A stretch of DNA of 19,267 bases from an uncultured Bacilli bacterium (GCA_944363805.1 CALVVH010000023.1:1-19267); one strand, 5' to 3'; numbered from the stretch's first letter, positions 5,439-14,195 are shown. Numbers and translations are program-made. The notes: generated from the letters alone by a model not told the origin.

Positions 5439-6713
5439 ATGATTTATAAAGTATATAAATGTAATTCTTTTAATGTTCATACTATAAAGACTGATAAATT
5501 TAAGACAACACATATGGAAATAAATTTTCGAAAGAATATAGTTAAAGAAGAATTGGGCTCTTTTTCATTATTGATGGATATGCTATCAGAAACTAGTAAA
5601 GATTACCCTAAAAGACAAGATTTGATTGTAAGATTTGAAGAACTTTATAAGACGAGTGTCTATGGTATAACTACTAAGACAGGGAATATATTAAATTGTT
5701 CAATGATCGTTGATTTTATCAATCCGGATTTTATTTGGGAAGACAATTATTTAGAAAATGTCATAAAGTTGCCATTTGAATTATTATTAAAACCGAATGT
5801 AGTTAATGAAGAGTTTGATTTAAAACAATTCAATATTATTAAAGAAAGAATTAGAAGAGAAATAAATAGTATAAAGGATAATTCATTTAAGTTGTCTATT
5901 AGAAACGCTTTTAATGCAATGGATCCGGATAGTCCAACTAGTTATCCGATTTTAGGGACTATTGAAGAATTAGATAAAATTACACCAAGTTCTTTATATA
6001 AAACTTATAAGTCTTTATTTAAAGAATGTATTTGTGATATATTCATTATTGGTTCCTTGGATATGGATGAAGTAGTTAGTTTAATTAAGAAATATTTTAA
6101 GCATCGTTATATCAATTTAGATACACTTAGTTTAGATGTCGATAATTCTACGAGAAAAAAAGGAATTGTGAAGCGAGATAAGTCAGAAAATATTCAAGCA
6201 AATATGGTAATGATTTATAATATATTGGATTTGACGGAAAATGAAAGACATATAGATTTTCAAGTATTTAATTATATCTTTGGTAATGGAGGTCTTACTA
6301 GTAAATTATATAGACATATTAGGGAAGAAAATAGTCTTTGCTATAGTATCAGTAGTTTATATATGAAGTATGATAAGTTATTAGTAATTCATGTGTCTTT
6401 AGATAATGACAATGTAAAAAAGGCTTCTTCTTTAGTAAAAAAATGTTTAAATATGATGGTAAATGGAGATTTTAGTGAAGATGAATTAAAAGATGCTAAA
6501 ATGAATTTAATTATGTCTTTGGATTTAGCTAATGATAATAATGTAGCGATATTAAATAATTATGTATTCAATTATTTAGATAATTTGCCAGAGATAGATA
6601 AAAGAAAAGAATTACTTAATAATGTTAGTAAGGAAGATATTATAAATGTAGCTAAAAAGTTGAAGTTAAATACCATTTATGTATTAGAGGGTGGTGATGA
6701 AGAAGATGAATGA
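5439..6713 (+). CDS. M16 family peptidase-like protein lacking the zinc motif (YmfF-like)
   Basis: The 424-residue protein has the M16 (pitrilysin/insulinase) fold, with a region near FNYIFGNGGLTSKLYRHIREENSLCYSISS that matches the C-terminal M16 domain. Where active members carry HxxEH, this one reads LGSFSLLMDMLSE, so it should be catalytically silent. In Bacillus the neighbours YmfF and YmfH form such an inactive/active pair, and the same order is seen here. The start at 5439 is chosen because AAGGAGGTG sits 5 nt upstream; a frame extension to 5412 lies inside the upstream gene. The 3' end overlaps the next gene by 17 nt. It likely acts as the non-catalytic half of a heterodimeric protease; the substrate is unknown. 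Confidence 0.85.
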   Translation: MIYKVYKCNSFNVHTIKTDKFKTTHMEINFRKNIVKEELGSFSLLMDMLSETSKDYPKRQDLIVRFEELYKTSVYGITTKTGNILNCSMIVDFINPDFIWEDNYLENVIKLPFELLLKPNVVNEEFDLKQFNIIKERIRREINSIKDNSFKLSIRNAFNAMDPDSPTSYPILGTIEELDKITPSSLYKTYKSLFKECICDIFIIGSLDMDEVVSLIKKYFKHRYINLDTLSLDVDNSTRKKGIVKRDKSENIQANMVMIYNILDLTENERHIDFQVFNYIFGNGGLTSKLYRHIREENSLCYSISSLYMKYDKLLVIHVSLDNDNVKKASSLVKKCLNMMVNGDFSEDELKDAKMNLIMSLDLANDNNVAILNNYVFNYLDNLPEIDKRKELLNNVSKEDIINVAKKLKLNTIYVLEGGDEEDE

Positions 6714-7989
6714 AATAGTTTTAGAAGGTTTAGATGAAAAAATATATGAGTATACTACGAAGACAGGATTAAAAATTTACATGTGGGTCAATGAAAAAGT
6801 AAATGGTTGTTTTATGAGTTTGTCGGTAAAGTATGGATCCCTTCATACGAAATTTAAAGTTGGAGGCAAAACTTATGAAGTTCCCAATGGGTTAGCGCAT
6901 TTTTTAGAACACATTAAGTTCAATTTGCGTGAAGGGGTTACAGCACATGATGAGTTTTATAAAATTGGGGGAGATTCTAATGCCTTTACTACTTTTAAAT
7001 ATACTTCTTATGTAGTATTTGCTACCCAAAATAAAAAAGAAAATTTGAAATTATTATTAGATTTTGTCTATAATCCTTATTTTACTAAGAAGATGATTAC
7101 GAAAGAAAAAGGAATCATTATTGAAGAAGCGAATATGAGTAATGATGATCCTTATTCTAAAATATTTTATGATAATTTGAAAAATGTTTTGCAAAAAAGT
7201 AATTATCGTAACTTAATTACTGGTGAAATTGAAGATATAAAGGAAATAAGTTTAAATGATGTTTTAGTGGCTTATGAGACTTTTTATCATCCAGAAAACA
7301 TGTTTTTAGCGATTACAGGCAGTTTTAATCCTTATGAAATGGCCAAGTTAGTAGAAGATAACTTAGCTAAAAAAGATTTTGGAGAATATAAAAATCCAGA
7401 AATTATAAGAGTTAGTGAACCTAAAAAGGTGACTGCAGAATATATGGAAGAAGAAATTAATATTACTTATCCTAAAGTAAAATATTCTTTAAAAATTCCA
7501 ATAAATAAATTTAAAAATATAGAATCAATGGATTTAAAGATGGTCGTAAATTTGATAATGAATATCAATTTTGGGGCTACTAGTGATTTTAGATCTGAAC
7601 TTATGCTCAAAGAGCTAATATCTGGCATGGGATATAGTGTCGATATATATGAGGAATATTTAGTAATTACATTAACTATCAATACTAATTATTATGATGA
7701 AGTTATTAAATTAGTTAGAGAAAAAATCGACAATATGGAAGTAAATGAAAAAGATATAATAAGAAAGAGAAATGCAACGATAGCTACTTTAATTTTAGAT
7801 TATGAAGATATTGAACAAGTAAATATGAAAATTCAAGATGATATAATAAATGAAGGAAAAATTGTTGCAGATATTAAAAAGAGAATAGGGAATGTAAATA
7901 AAGAAATATTAGAAGAAGTTTTAAAACAATTTTCTAATGATAATGTTTCTATAACAGTATTTAAGCCAAAAGAAAACCAAGAAAGTTAA
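6697..7989 (+). CDS. M16 family zinc peptidase (YmfH-like)
   Basis: The 430-residue protein is the active partner of the preceding gene. It has the inverted zinc motif H68-F-L-E71-H72 within NGLAHFLEHIKF and a downstream acidic ligand in GIIIEEANMSNDDP (E143/E144), as in active M16 enzymes. The N-terminal half contains the M16 core including FTTFKYTSYVVFAT and the segment ending ETFYHPENMFLAITGSF. The ATG at 6697 is preferred, with AGAGGG just upstream; GTG codons at 6691 and 6694 and an ATG at 6706 are alternatives that change the N-terminus by up to three residues. It overlaps the upstream gene by 17 nt. It is probably a cytosolic peptidase, since no signal peptide is seen. The operon ends at the terminator at 7973-8005. 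Confidence 0.88.
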   Translation: MKKMNEIVLEGLDEKIYEYTTKTGLKIYMWVNEKVNGCFMSLSVKYGSLHTKFKVGGKTYEVPNGLAHFLEHIKFNLREGVTAHDEFYKIGGDSNAFTTFKYTSYVVFATQNKKENLKLLLDFVYNPYFTKKMITKEKGIIIEEANMSNDDPYSKIFYDNLKNVLQKSNYRNLITGEIEDIKEISLNDVLVAYETFYHPENMFLAITGSFNPYEMAKLVEDNLAKKDFGEYKNPEIIRVSEPKKVTAEYMEEEINITYPKVKYSLKIPINKFKNIESMDLKMVVNLIMNINFGATSDFRSELMLKELISGMGYSVDIYEEYLVITLTINTNYYDEVIKLVREKIDNMEVNEKDIIRKRNATIATLILDYEDIEQVNMKIQDDIINEGKIVADIKKRIGNVNKEILEEVLKQFSNDNVSITVFKPKENQES

Positions 7990-8005
7990 GAACTATCTTG
8001 GTTTT
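7973..8005. terminator. Bidirectional terminator between the M16 operon and rpsD
   Basis: AAAACCAAGA (7973-7982) pairs with TCTTGGTTTT (7996-8005), and inside it AGTT pairs with AACT around AAG. It overlaps the stop codon of the M16 gene. On the minus strand the stem is followed by CTTTT, a good tail for rpsD. On the plus strand the TTTT belongs to the stem. Confidence 0.7.
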
Positions 8006-8009
8006 AATA

Positions 8010-8612
8010 TTATCTGTTGTAGAATTCAACGATAAGTTGTTCATTAATTTCTGGATTAAGTTCAGTTCTTTCTGGAGTTCTTAAGTATTTTCCAGTTAAG
8101 TTTTTCTTATCCATTTCTAAGAATGCTGGAACAGTTCTATTTTGTTCAAGCGAATCAATAATAGCTGGATGATTCATTGAGTTTTCTTTAACAGAAATTA
8201 TATCTCCAACTTTAGTAGTGTAAGAAGGAATATCAACCTTTTTACCATTTACTAAAATATGACCATGATTTACTATTTGACGAGCACTTCTTCTAGTTCT
8301 AGCCATTCCAAGACGATATACCATGTTGTCAAGTCTTGATTCAAGTAAAACTAGTAAATTTTCACCAGCGATACCTTTCATCTTAGATGCTTTTTCAAAA
8401 GTACGACGGAATTGTTTTTCATTTAAACCATAAAGAATACGTACTTTTTGTTTTTCTTGCATTTGGATACCATATTCACTAAGTTTCTTACGACGATCTT
8501 GGCCGTGTTGTCCTGGTGCATAAGGTCTTTTAGCAAGTTCTTTACCGTTTTCTAATGTTGAAAAACCTAAACGACGAGACTTTTTATAAGCAGGTCCTGT
8601 GTATCTTGCCAT
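8010..8612 (-). CDS. rpsD: 30S ribosomal protein S4
   Basis: The 200-residue protein matches bacterial S4 from end to end: [18 protein letters not shown] at the start, [20 protein letters not shown], then the S4 RNA-binding domain with [40 protein letters not shown], ending in [11 protein letters not shown]. There is no Cys-rich zinc motif, so it is the zinc-free form. S4 nucleates 30S assembly by binding 16S rRNA and in many bacteria represses its own mRNA. AAAGGAG precedes the ATG. The gene stands alone here, as rpsD does in Bacillus, with its own promoter and structured leader. Confidence 0.98.
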   Translation of the reverse strand: MARYTGPAYKKSRRLGFSTLENGKELAKRPYAPGQHGQDRRKKLSEYGIQMQEKQKVRILYGLNEKQFRRTFEKASKMKGIAGENLLVLLESRLDNMVYRLGMARTRRSARQIVNHGHILVNGKKVDIPSYTTKVGDIISVKENSMNHPAIIDSLEQNRTVPAFLEMDKKNLTGKYLRTPERTELNPEINEQLIVEFYNR

Positions 8613-8763
8613 AATATCTCCTTTCTTTATATTGCAAAAGATTTATCCGTTATACCAAAGTTATAGGGAGTTTAAATTAATTTTTCTAGGGCAGTCCTAG
8701 ATACTTTATTCCCAATGGGTTTAAACACATTATAATTCGATATAACACTGCCATAAAACTTGT
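8613..8763 (-). promoter_or_regulatory. Candidate S4-binding autoregulatory leader of rpsD
   Basis: The roughly 150-nt leader can form a crossing (pseudoknot) pairing on the minus strand. GTTTAAA (8726-8720) pairs with TTTAAAC (8676-8670), while GGGA (8713-8710), lying between those arms, pairs with TCCC (8669-8666), lying just after them. A 6-bp hairpin TCTAGG/CCTAGA (8701-8696 with 8690-8685) is enclosed. Firmicute rpsD mRNAs are known to carry an S4-responsive leader, and the E. coli S4 target is a pseudoknot. The assignment to that class is inferred. Confidence 0.5.
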
Positions 8764-8769
8764 GCGAAT

Positions 8770-8799
8770 ATATTATATAATAATTGTATGATTAAAGTC
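8770..8799 (-). promoter_or_regulatory. rpsD promoter
   Basis: On the minus strand, TTGACT (8799-8794) and TATAAT (8775-8770) are 18 bp apart. This is near consensus, as expected for a ribosomal protein gene, with a predicted start near 8763. Confidence 0.7.
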
Positions 8800-8823
8800 A
8801 AATGCTTTTAGCAAAAATAATTA

Positions 8824-8852
8824 GAGACATTTAAAAAGATATTTGTTAGAAT
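8824..8852 (+). promoter_or_regulatory. Possible promoter of the HD/MazG operon
   Basis: GAGACA (8824-8829) and TAGAAT (8847-8852) have a 17-bp spacer. The start would fall near 8859, immediately before the GGAGG ribosome site, giving a very short leader like that of the gene at 4304. Confidence 0.4.
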
Positions 8853-8870
8853 AGAGATATGGAGGTAAGG

Positions 8871-9521
8871 ATGAATCAAAAATTACAAAAATATTTAGAA
8901 GAAGAAATTATGCTTAGAAATAACTTAAATGACGAGGGACATAATATAGAACATGTGAATTATGTAAGACGGAGAAGTCAAAAATTTGCTAATATGGTTG
9001 GAGGACTTAATTTAGATATGGTCGATACAATTGCAGTTTATCATGATGTAGGACATAGTATCGATGCTAAAAACCATGAAAAAGTATCTGCGCAAATTTT
9101 ATTTGAAGATGAAAAATTGCGAGAATTTTTTTTAGAAGATGATATTATGATTATGATGGAAGCTATCGCTGATCATCGAGCTAGTTTGGAATATGAACCG
9201 AGAAGTATATATGGTAAAATTGTGTCATCAGCAGATAGAAATACGTCGGTTGATCAAGTTTTAAGAAGAACATATACATATCGACTTAAACATATGCCTG
9301 ATGCTAGTATCGATGAAATTATCGAAGAATCACGTAAACATGCTATTGATAAGTTTGGACATGAAGGATATGCTATTGAGAAAATGTATTTTCCTGATGA
9401 CGAATACGAAAAATTTTTGGAAGGAATACAAGAGTTAGCTGATAATCCTGAAGAATTTAGAAGAAGATATATCGAAGTTAATGGAATTGATTTAGGAATA
9501 GCAAGAAAGAAAAGAAAGTAA
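8871..9521 (+). CDS. HD-domain phosphohydrolase
   Basis: The 216-residue protein carries the full HD signature: H28 in GHNIEHV, H58-D59 in YHDVGH, a His in ADHRAS and an Asp in SSADRNTS. HD proteins of this size are metal-dependent phosphohydrolases, often acting on nucleotides, but the substrate cannot be told here. The C-terminal 60 residues are helical and charged, ending ARKKRK. The ATG at 8871 is chosen because GGAGG lies 5 nt upstream; the in-frame ATG at 8859 lies ahead of that site. The next gene starts 7 nt after its stop with AAGGA between them, so the two form an operon with a plausible shared role in nucleotide clean-up. Confidence 0.82.
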   Translation: MNQKLQKYLEEEIMLRNNLNDEGHNIEHVNYVRRRSQKFANMVGGLNLDMVDTIAVYHDVGHSIDAKNHEKVSAQILFEDEKLREFFLEDDIMIMMEAIADHRASLEYEPRSIYGKIVSSADRNTSVDQVLRRTYTYRLKHMPDASIDEIIEESRKHAIDKFGHEGYAIEKMYFPDDEYEKFLEGIQELADNPEEFRRRYIEVNGIDLGIARKKRK

Positions 9522-9528
9522 GGATTTT

Positions 9529-10296
9529 ATGTATATAAATAATAAGTTACGAGATTTAGTGTTTTATAATAATTTATTGCATGGCTTTTGGGATAATGTA
9601 AGGTCTTATGAAAAGTTCGTAGAAAATGTTTTTGGAGAGTTTGAAGAAGTATTAGAAGAATTACAAACACATGACCCAACAGAAGTCTATAGTAAAGATG
9701 GAGTTAAACCAGAAGGAGCACCGACAGAGCTTGCTGATATAGTCATTTTTATTTTAGATTACTTTGGTGGTAGTAGTCCCCAGATCGATGTCGATGAAGC
9801 ATATTTATTAGAAGGTGATGATTATTATAAAAATGAAGAATACTATCAAAAAGCTAGAAGTAAGAGGGCAGTAGATTATTTTAGAGAAGTATATAAAGAG
9901 TGTCAGGGACACCTTTCCAAATCACTTTATTATCATATAATTCATCAAAATGCTGTTTTTATTGATGAGGATGGTAATAAAAAAGGAGTTCCTTTGGAAC
10001 TACACTTTGTTATTAAACGAATTTTAGAAGTATGTGATGTATTGGGAATCGATTTTGAAAAAGAATTGAAAGATAAAATTGTCTTTAATAATAGTAGACC
10101 TAAAGATTATCGGAAAATAGGGAGTCCGGAATTACTAGAGACTGATGAAAATAAAGTTTATAGAGAAATGCTTCATTCGGGTTTTGGAATGTATAAAATG
10201 ACTGATGAAGTTATTGAAAGACGAAATCAAATAAATAAAGATGTTATCGATAAACGAAATGCGAGGAAAGAAGAGGAAGAATCTTTAAAAAGATAA
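9529..10296 (+). CDS. MazG-like all-alpha NTP pyrophosphohydrolase
   Basis: The 255-residue protein shows the MazG-type metal site ExxE (E37-E40 in GEFEEVLEEL) followed 26 residues later by ExxD (E67-D70 in PTELADIVIFILDYF). This fold hydrolyses nucleoside triphosphates or dNTPs to the monophosphate and pyrophosphate. Around residues 155-200 a second helical segment (VPLELHFVIKRILEVCDVLGIDFE, then KIVFNNSRP) resembles the C-terminal part of MazG-like proteins, so the protein may be a degenerate two-repeat form. The last 40 residues are highly charged. AAGGA lies just upstream and the HD gene precedes by 7 nt. Substrate unknown; nucleotide-pool sanitising is the likely role. Confidence 0.72.
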   Translation: MYINNKLRDLVFYNNLLHGFWDNVRSYEKFVENVFGEFEEVLEELQTHDPTEVYSKDGVKPEGAPTELADIVIFILDYFGGSSPQIDVDEAYLLEGDDYYKNEEYYQKARSKRAVDYFREVYKECQGHLSKSLYYHIIHQNAVFIDEDGNKKGVPLELHFVIKRILEVCDVLGIDFEKELKDKIVFNNSRPKDYRKIGSPELLETDENKVYREMLHSGFGMYKMTDEVIERRNQINKDVIDKRNARKEEEESLKR

Positions 10297-10318
10297 AAAG
10301 AGCCAGTTGAGGCTCTTT
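10297..10318. terminator. Bidirectional terminator between the MazG-like gene and glmS
   Basis: AAAGAGCC (10297-10304) pairs with GGCTCTTT (10311-10318) around AGTTGA. Reading on the minus strand, GGCTC is followed by TTTTTATC, a proper tail for glmS. The plus-strand tail is the shorter TTTATT. The hairpin overlaps the glmS stop codon. Confidence 0.75.
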
Positions 10319-12122
10319 ATTCGACTGTGACAGATTTGGCAAGATTTCTTGGTTGATCGATATCACAGTTATTGTTTTTGGCTACTTTATAAGCGAGTAG
10401 TTGTAATGGTATTATTGCTAATATGCTTTGTAAAATAGGATGAACTTTGGAAATGGTAATTAGTTCATCATAAAATTTTTCAGAAGGTTCTTCAGTACTT
10501 ACGAAGATGACATAAGCACCACGAGCTTTAGTTTCCTTGATGTTACTGATAGTTTTTTCTATTATGTTTTTATCAGTTGCTAGAGCAATAACTGGGGTGT
10601 TTTTTTCGATTAATGAAATAGTCCCATGTTTTAGTTCTCCAGCTTGATATGGAAAACTATTGATATAGGATATTTCTTTTAATTTTAAACTGCCTTCCAT
10701 AGAGATGGCATAATCGATTCCTCGACCAATAAAAAATACTTGTTTATTTTTATATATTTTATCAGCGATAGTAAAGTACTTTTGATAGTTAGAGATAGTA
10801 TTTTTGATTAATTTGGGCATATTTTTTAGATCAGCAAATACTTTGGTTAACTCATTTGAAGTTATAGATTTATTTTGATAGCTCAAGTAAATTGTCAAAA
10901 GACTAAATATTGCTAGCTGAGCTAGGTAGGCTTTAGTGGTAGCAACTGCTATTTCACAACCAGCTTTAATATAGATGACATGATCTGCTTCTCTAGCAAT
11001 GCTACTGCCGATCGCGTTTACTATAGCTAAAGTGGAGATGCCATCGTTTTTAGCTTGGCGAAGAGCTGCTAGAGTATCAGCAGTTTCCCCAGATTGAGAT
11101 ACTAAAATAACTAAAGTGTTAGCATCATAAAAACATTTTTTATAGCGATATTCACTGGCAACTTCGACATTGACTGGGATATTTGCGTAAGTTTCGATTA
11201 GACTTTTGCCAACTAGACCGGTGTGATAGGCAGAACCACAAGCAACAATATCAATTTTGCTAAATTTTTTTAAGAAGCCAAAATTTTTCTTTAGAGATTC
11301 AATAGTGCCATCAAAGTAGAAATTTATAGTATCTTTAAAAACTCTATCTTGTTCATGAATTTCTTTTAACATGAAGTGTTCATAGCCATTTTTGGTGGCT
11401 GCTTCAAATGTGCCAGCGAAAGTATTTTGTTTTTTCTTTACTTCTTTTAGATTTTTATCATAAATTGTTATGTTATCTTTGCTTAATTTGGCTATTTCAA
11501 AGTCATCTAAAAGAATGTATTTATTCGTGTACTTTAAAATAGCAGGGACGTCCGATGCAATAAAGTTACCATATGGTGATGTTGCCATGATTAAGGGGCT
11601 TGTACATCTTAAAGCATAGATTGTGTTTACATCATCATTACAAATAATACCAAAGGCATAAGATCCCCGAAATATTTTAGTAGCTCGGTTAAGAGCTTTT
11701 AATATGTCTTTTTCTTGTTTGTATAATTCATCTAACATAGCACAAGCGACTTCCGTATCAGTTTCTGATTTGAAAGAATAACCTTTTTTTTCTAGATTTT
11801 CTTTTAACTCGCTATAGTTTTCAATTATACCATTATGGACAATTGTAAATTTGCCTACTGAGTGAGGATGGGCATTTGTTTTGTTAGCTTCCCCATGAGT
11901 GGCCCAACGAGTATGAGCAATTCCTAAATTCGTAGTAGTGTCAAAATCTAGTAACTTTTTGAGATTGTTGATTTTTCCTTTTTCTTTAATTATTTTTATT
12001 TTGTCATTTAAAACATAAGCAATACCTGCAGAATCATAGCCTCGATATTCTAGACTTTCAAGACCATGGATAATTTTGGGTATACATAAATCACGGCCGA
12101 CATAGCCGATTATTCCACACAT
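10317..12122 (-). CDS. glmS: Glutamine-fructose-6-phosphate aminotransferase (isomerizing)
   Basis: The 601-residue enzyme makes glucosamine-6-phosphate from fructose-6-phosphate and glutamine, the first step toward UDP-GlcNAc for peptidoglycan. The N-terminal glutaminase domain begins MCGIIGYVG with the nucleophile Cys2 and contains HTRWATHGE and HNGIIENY. Two sugar-isomerase (SIS) domains follow, visible at ACGSAYHTG, LVSQSGETADT and FIGRGIDYAISMEGSLKLKEISY. It ends with the family's DQPRNLAKSVTVE. Length is normal. GGAAGGA precedes the ATG. Expression should be controlled by the glmS ribozyme in its leader, which cleaves when glucosamine-6-phosphate is abundant. Confidence 0.98.
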   Translation of the reverse strand: MCGIIGYVGRDLCIPKIIHGLESLEYRGYDSAGIAYVLNDKIKIIKEKGKINNLKKLLDFDTTTNLGIAHTRWATHGEANKTNAHPHSVGKFTIVHNGIIENYSELKENLEKKGYSFKSETDTEVACAMLDELYKQEKDILKALNRATKIFRGSYAFGIICNDDVNTIYALRCTSPLIMATSPYGNFIASDVPAILKYTNKYILLDDFEIAKLSKDNITIYDKNLKEVKKKQNTFAGTFEAATKNGYEHFMLKEIHEQDRVFKDTINFYFDGTIESLKKNFGFLKKFSKIDIVACGSAYHTGLVGKSLIETYANIPVNVEVASEYRYKKCFYDANTLVILVSQSGETADTLAALRQAKNDGISTLAIVNAIGSSIAREADHVIYIKAGCEIAVATTKAYLAQLAIFSLLTIYLSYQNKSITSNELTKVFADLKNMPKLIKNTISNYQKYFTIADKIYKNKQVFFIGRGIDYAISMEGSLKLKEISYINSFPYQAGELKHGTISLIEKNTPVIALATDKNIIEKTISNIKETKARGAYVIFVSTEEPSEKFYDELITISKVHPILQSILAIIPLQLLAYKVAKNNNCDIDQPRNLAKSVTVE

Positions 12123-12138
12123 AATTAATATTTCCTTC

Positions 12139-12156
12139 CATACAAAAAATTGTATG
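12139..12156 (-). other. Hairpin next to the glmS ribosome site
   Basis: CATACAA-TTTT-TTGTATG forms a perfect 7-bp stem ending at the first base of the GGAAGGA ribosome site (12139-12133). It sits between the ribozyme and the start codon. It may insulate the ribozyme fold or tune initiation. Confidence 0.5.
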
Positions 12157-12157
12157 T

Positions 12158-12290
12158 GATATATCTTTTGTTACAATTTTGATTTTGCTTTTTTTAATAT
12201 ATCTAACGATTATACTAAACCGTAACTTTACCCGCCGAATATTTCGATAAAAGTTATCCTCGTCACCCTAAGTGGGCCTGGCGCTAACAA
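12158..12290 (-). ncRNA. glmS ribozyme (glucosamine-6-phosphate riboswitch)
   Basis: The minus strand reads like the Bacillus glmS ribozyme core in order: AGCGCC at the cleavage site, GACGAGG (12264-12258), TTATCGAAAT (12250-12241), TTCGGCGGGT (12239-12230), then a peripheral stem in which ATATATC/GATATAT (12203-12197 and 12164-12158) can pair. Cleavage is expected between A at 12285 and G at 12284. Glucosamine-6-phosphate acts as the cofactor, and the cleaved mRNA is degraded. Its position directly upstream of glmS confirms the call. Confidence 0.93.
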
Positions 12291-12327
12291 ATAAAGGTAT
12301 CCTCCTTTTATTTTATTTGTTTTGTTC

Positions 12328-12356
12328 ATTATATTATATGTATAGCTATTTGTCAA
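12328..12356 (-). promoter_or_regulatory. glmS promoter (fully consensus)
   Basis: TTGACA (12356-12351), a 17-bp spacer and TATAAT (12333-12328) match the sigma-A consensus at every base. The predicted start near 12321 puts about 36 nt ahead of the ribozyme cleavage site. The -35 box lies just past the stop codon of the upstream gene. Confidence 0.8.
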
Positions 12357-12358
12357 AG

Positions 12359-14137
12359 TCACTTTCTTTTAATTTTTGAATCAAAATACATATGGTCTTC
12401 TAAATTATTAAAGTATTTTAAAATATACATATAATAGTCAAGTAAGACATTGGGGATAATTTGCATTTTAGATAAATAATTTTTGATGGCAGTATATTTT
12501 ATATCTTTAGAAATAGGTTTGTTTACTTTCTTTAAGATATGATTACATATATCGTTTAAGATGGCATTTATAGTATCTTGGTTATAGTCTTCTGGAAAAA
12601 AACTATTTTCATTAAAGCCATATTTATTACTTAGTTCTTTAAAAAAAGTATAATCAATTGAAATAAAAATAATGAGAAATTCTTTGATAATTCTATGAAT
12701 ATCATTATCTCTTTTAAGATATTTTAATTTTTCCCAAAACTCATTTGAATTAGTAATATCAAAAAGGGCCATAATATCAAAATAAAATGGTGTTACAGCT
12801 TGACTGTTTTCTTTATCGGTAAATATTAGGTGAGTATAATAATCAAATGTTTTGGTAGAATCCCAAGTTGGATCAGAATAATAGTAACCATCTATTCCGT
12901 AGACAGGATCGGTTATATTGATGTACACTCGGGCATGACCATCTTTATTATATACTTGTTTTTTGGTATCACTATTAATAAATGTTTCTATTACTCTATA
13001 TAATGATTTGTGAAGATTTATAAAGTGGCTAATAAAGCTAGGAAATATTCGAGTAATCGATTCTTGAATCAATTCATCAGGTACTTTTAATTTTCCGACT
13101 TCACATGTGATATAAGTGCAGGGAATGTTAGCTAATTCACAAAGATTAGTTAATAAATTAGCATATCCTGAACAAACCATATAATCGCTATCGATAATAT
13201 TATAAATACTTCGAGAATCAGCATCATCTTGATGATTTTCTTTATATTTTTTGTAATTTTTTACAATATTGTATAAGAATATGTATTTTTCAAAGGGCGT
13301 TAGATTGCTATTATCAAGTGGTGATAACATGCTTTGAAGTTGTTTCTTTATTTTATTGTACTCATCAATAGTACTTTGATCTTTAAAATTTGCTTTATCA
13401 AATAAAGTATCACAAATGATAATATTTAAATGTTTGGAAAAATCACTTAATGAAGTAATATTAAACCCTTTAAAAATATTAATTTGAATTATCCCTTTAT
13501 AATTATTATTTTTTAAAAAGGTAAGAATTTGTATAGTATTTTCAATATCTTGAAAATCGATAATTACTTTGGTGGTGGTTAATAAATATGAAAATTTATC
13601 CGGTTGAATTGGGGCTAATAGGGAAGCTACGTTTAGTTCTCTATATTTAGCAGTTTCATAAAAGTTGACACTGATAAAAAAGTCTTTGTTTAGAGAATTT
13701 TTTAAAGAAGGAGTGAATGTTGGAACATATGCAATAATATTACGAGATTTTAATTTTTGTAATAACTCGGGAGTAAGGGTAAATCTAGGTAAGTAAGTAG
13801 TGAAATAAGCTTTTTTTAGATTGGGGTTGGCAACTAAACAATCGACGATTTCTGGCATTGTTAAGCCAGGAAAATTAATGATTATTTCAGATGAAGTGGT
13901 ATTTTTTAAGATATGAATTAGAAAATTTTTGAAAATATCTTGGCATTTGTGGGCTATGTTGATATTTAAATATATTATTTGAGTGGAGGAATCAAAAAAA
14001 ATGCTTTGATCAAAGTAGTTATATTCTGCTAAGCTAGATTGAGTTTGAGGATTATAGCAACTAATTTCCCGGATGGTTAAATGGGATATTTTTTCTAAAT
14101 TGGCTAAAGAACTTTTTAAAGTATATGCTTGATCCAT
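12359..14137 (-). CDS. Transglutaminase-like (papain-fold) domain protein
   Basis: The 592-residue protein has no signal peptide. The central part has a transglutaminase-like catalytic triad in the right order: C322 in DYMVCSGYANLLTNLC, H401 in DGHARVYIN and D422 in YYYSDPTWDS. Bacterial members are usually cysteine proteases or amidases rather than cross-linkers. Residues 1-270 are a series of short beta/alpha units (for example SSEIIINFPG, KKAYFTTYLP, TKVIIDFQDIE, GIIQINIFKG) resembling a repeat or Rossmann-like scaffold that I do not recognise. Residues 470-592 are helical and charged. AGGTGA precedes the ATG by 7 nt. It is divergent from the DUF308 gene and upstream of glmS, which has its own promoter. 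The substrate is unknown. Confidence 0.72.
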   Translation of the reverse strand: MDQAYTLKSSLANLEKISHLTIREISCYNPQTQSSLAEYNYFDQSIFFDSSTQIIYLNINIAHKCQDIFKNFLIHILKNTTSSEIIINFPGLTMPEIVDCLVANPNLKKAYFTTYLPRFTLTPELLQKLKSRNIIAYVPTFTPSLKNSLNKDFFISVNFYETAKYRELNVASLLAPIQPDKFSYLLTTTKVIIDFQDIENTIQILTFLKNNNYKGIIQINIFKGFNITSLSDFSKHLNIIICDTLFDKANFKDQSTIDEYNKIKKQLQSMLSPLDNSNLTPFEKYIFLYNIVKNYKKYKENHQDDADSRSIYNIIDSDYMVCSGYANLLTNLCELANIPCTYITCEVGKLKVPDELIQESITRIFPSFISHFINLHKSLYRVIETFINSDTKKQVYNKDGHARVYINITDPVYGIDGYYYSDPTWDSTKTFDYYTHLIFTDKENSQAVTPFYFDIMALFDITNSNEFWEKLKYLKRDNDIHRIIKEFLIIFISIDYTFFKELSNKYGFNENSFFPEDYNQDTINAILNDICNHILKKVNKPISKDIKYTAIKNYLSKMQIIPNVLLDYYMYILKYFNNLEDHMYFDSKIKRK

Positions 14138-14156
14138 ACTCTATTCACCTAGTATG

Positions 14157-14185
14157 ATTTTAGCATGAAACAATTATTTCTTCAA
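14157..14185 (-). promoter_or_regulatory. Promoter of the transglutaminase-like gene
   Basis: On the minus strand, TTGAAG (14185-14180) and TAAAAT (14162-14157) are 17 bp apart, with TGC directly before the -10 (extended -10). It lies back to back with the DUF308 promoter. Confidence 0.5.
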
Positions 14186-14195
14186 TAAAAAGCAA

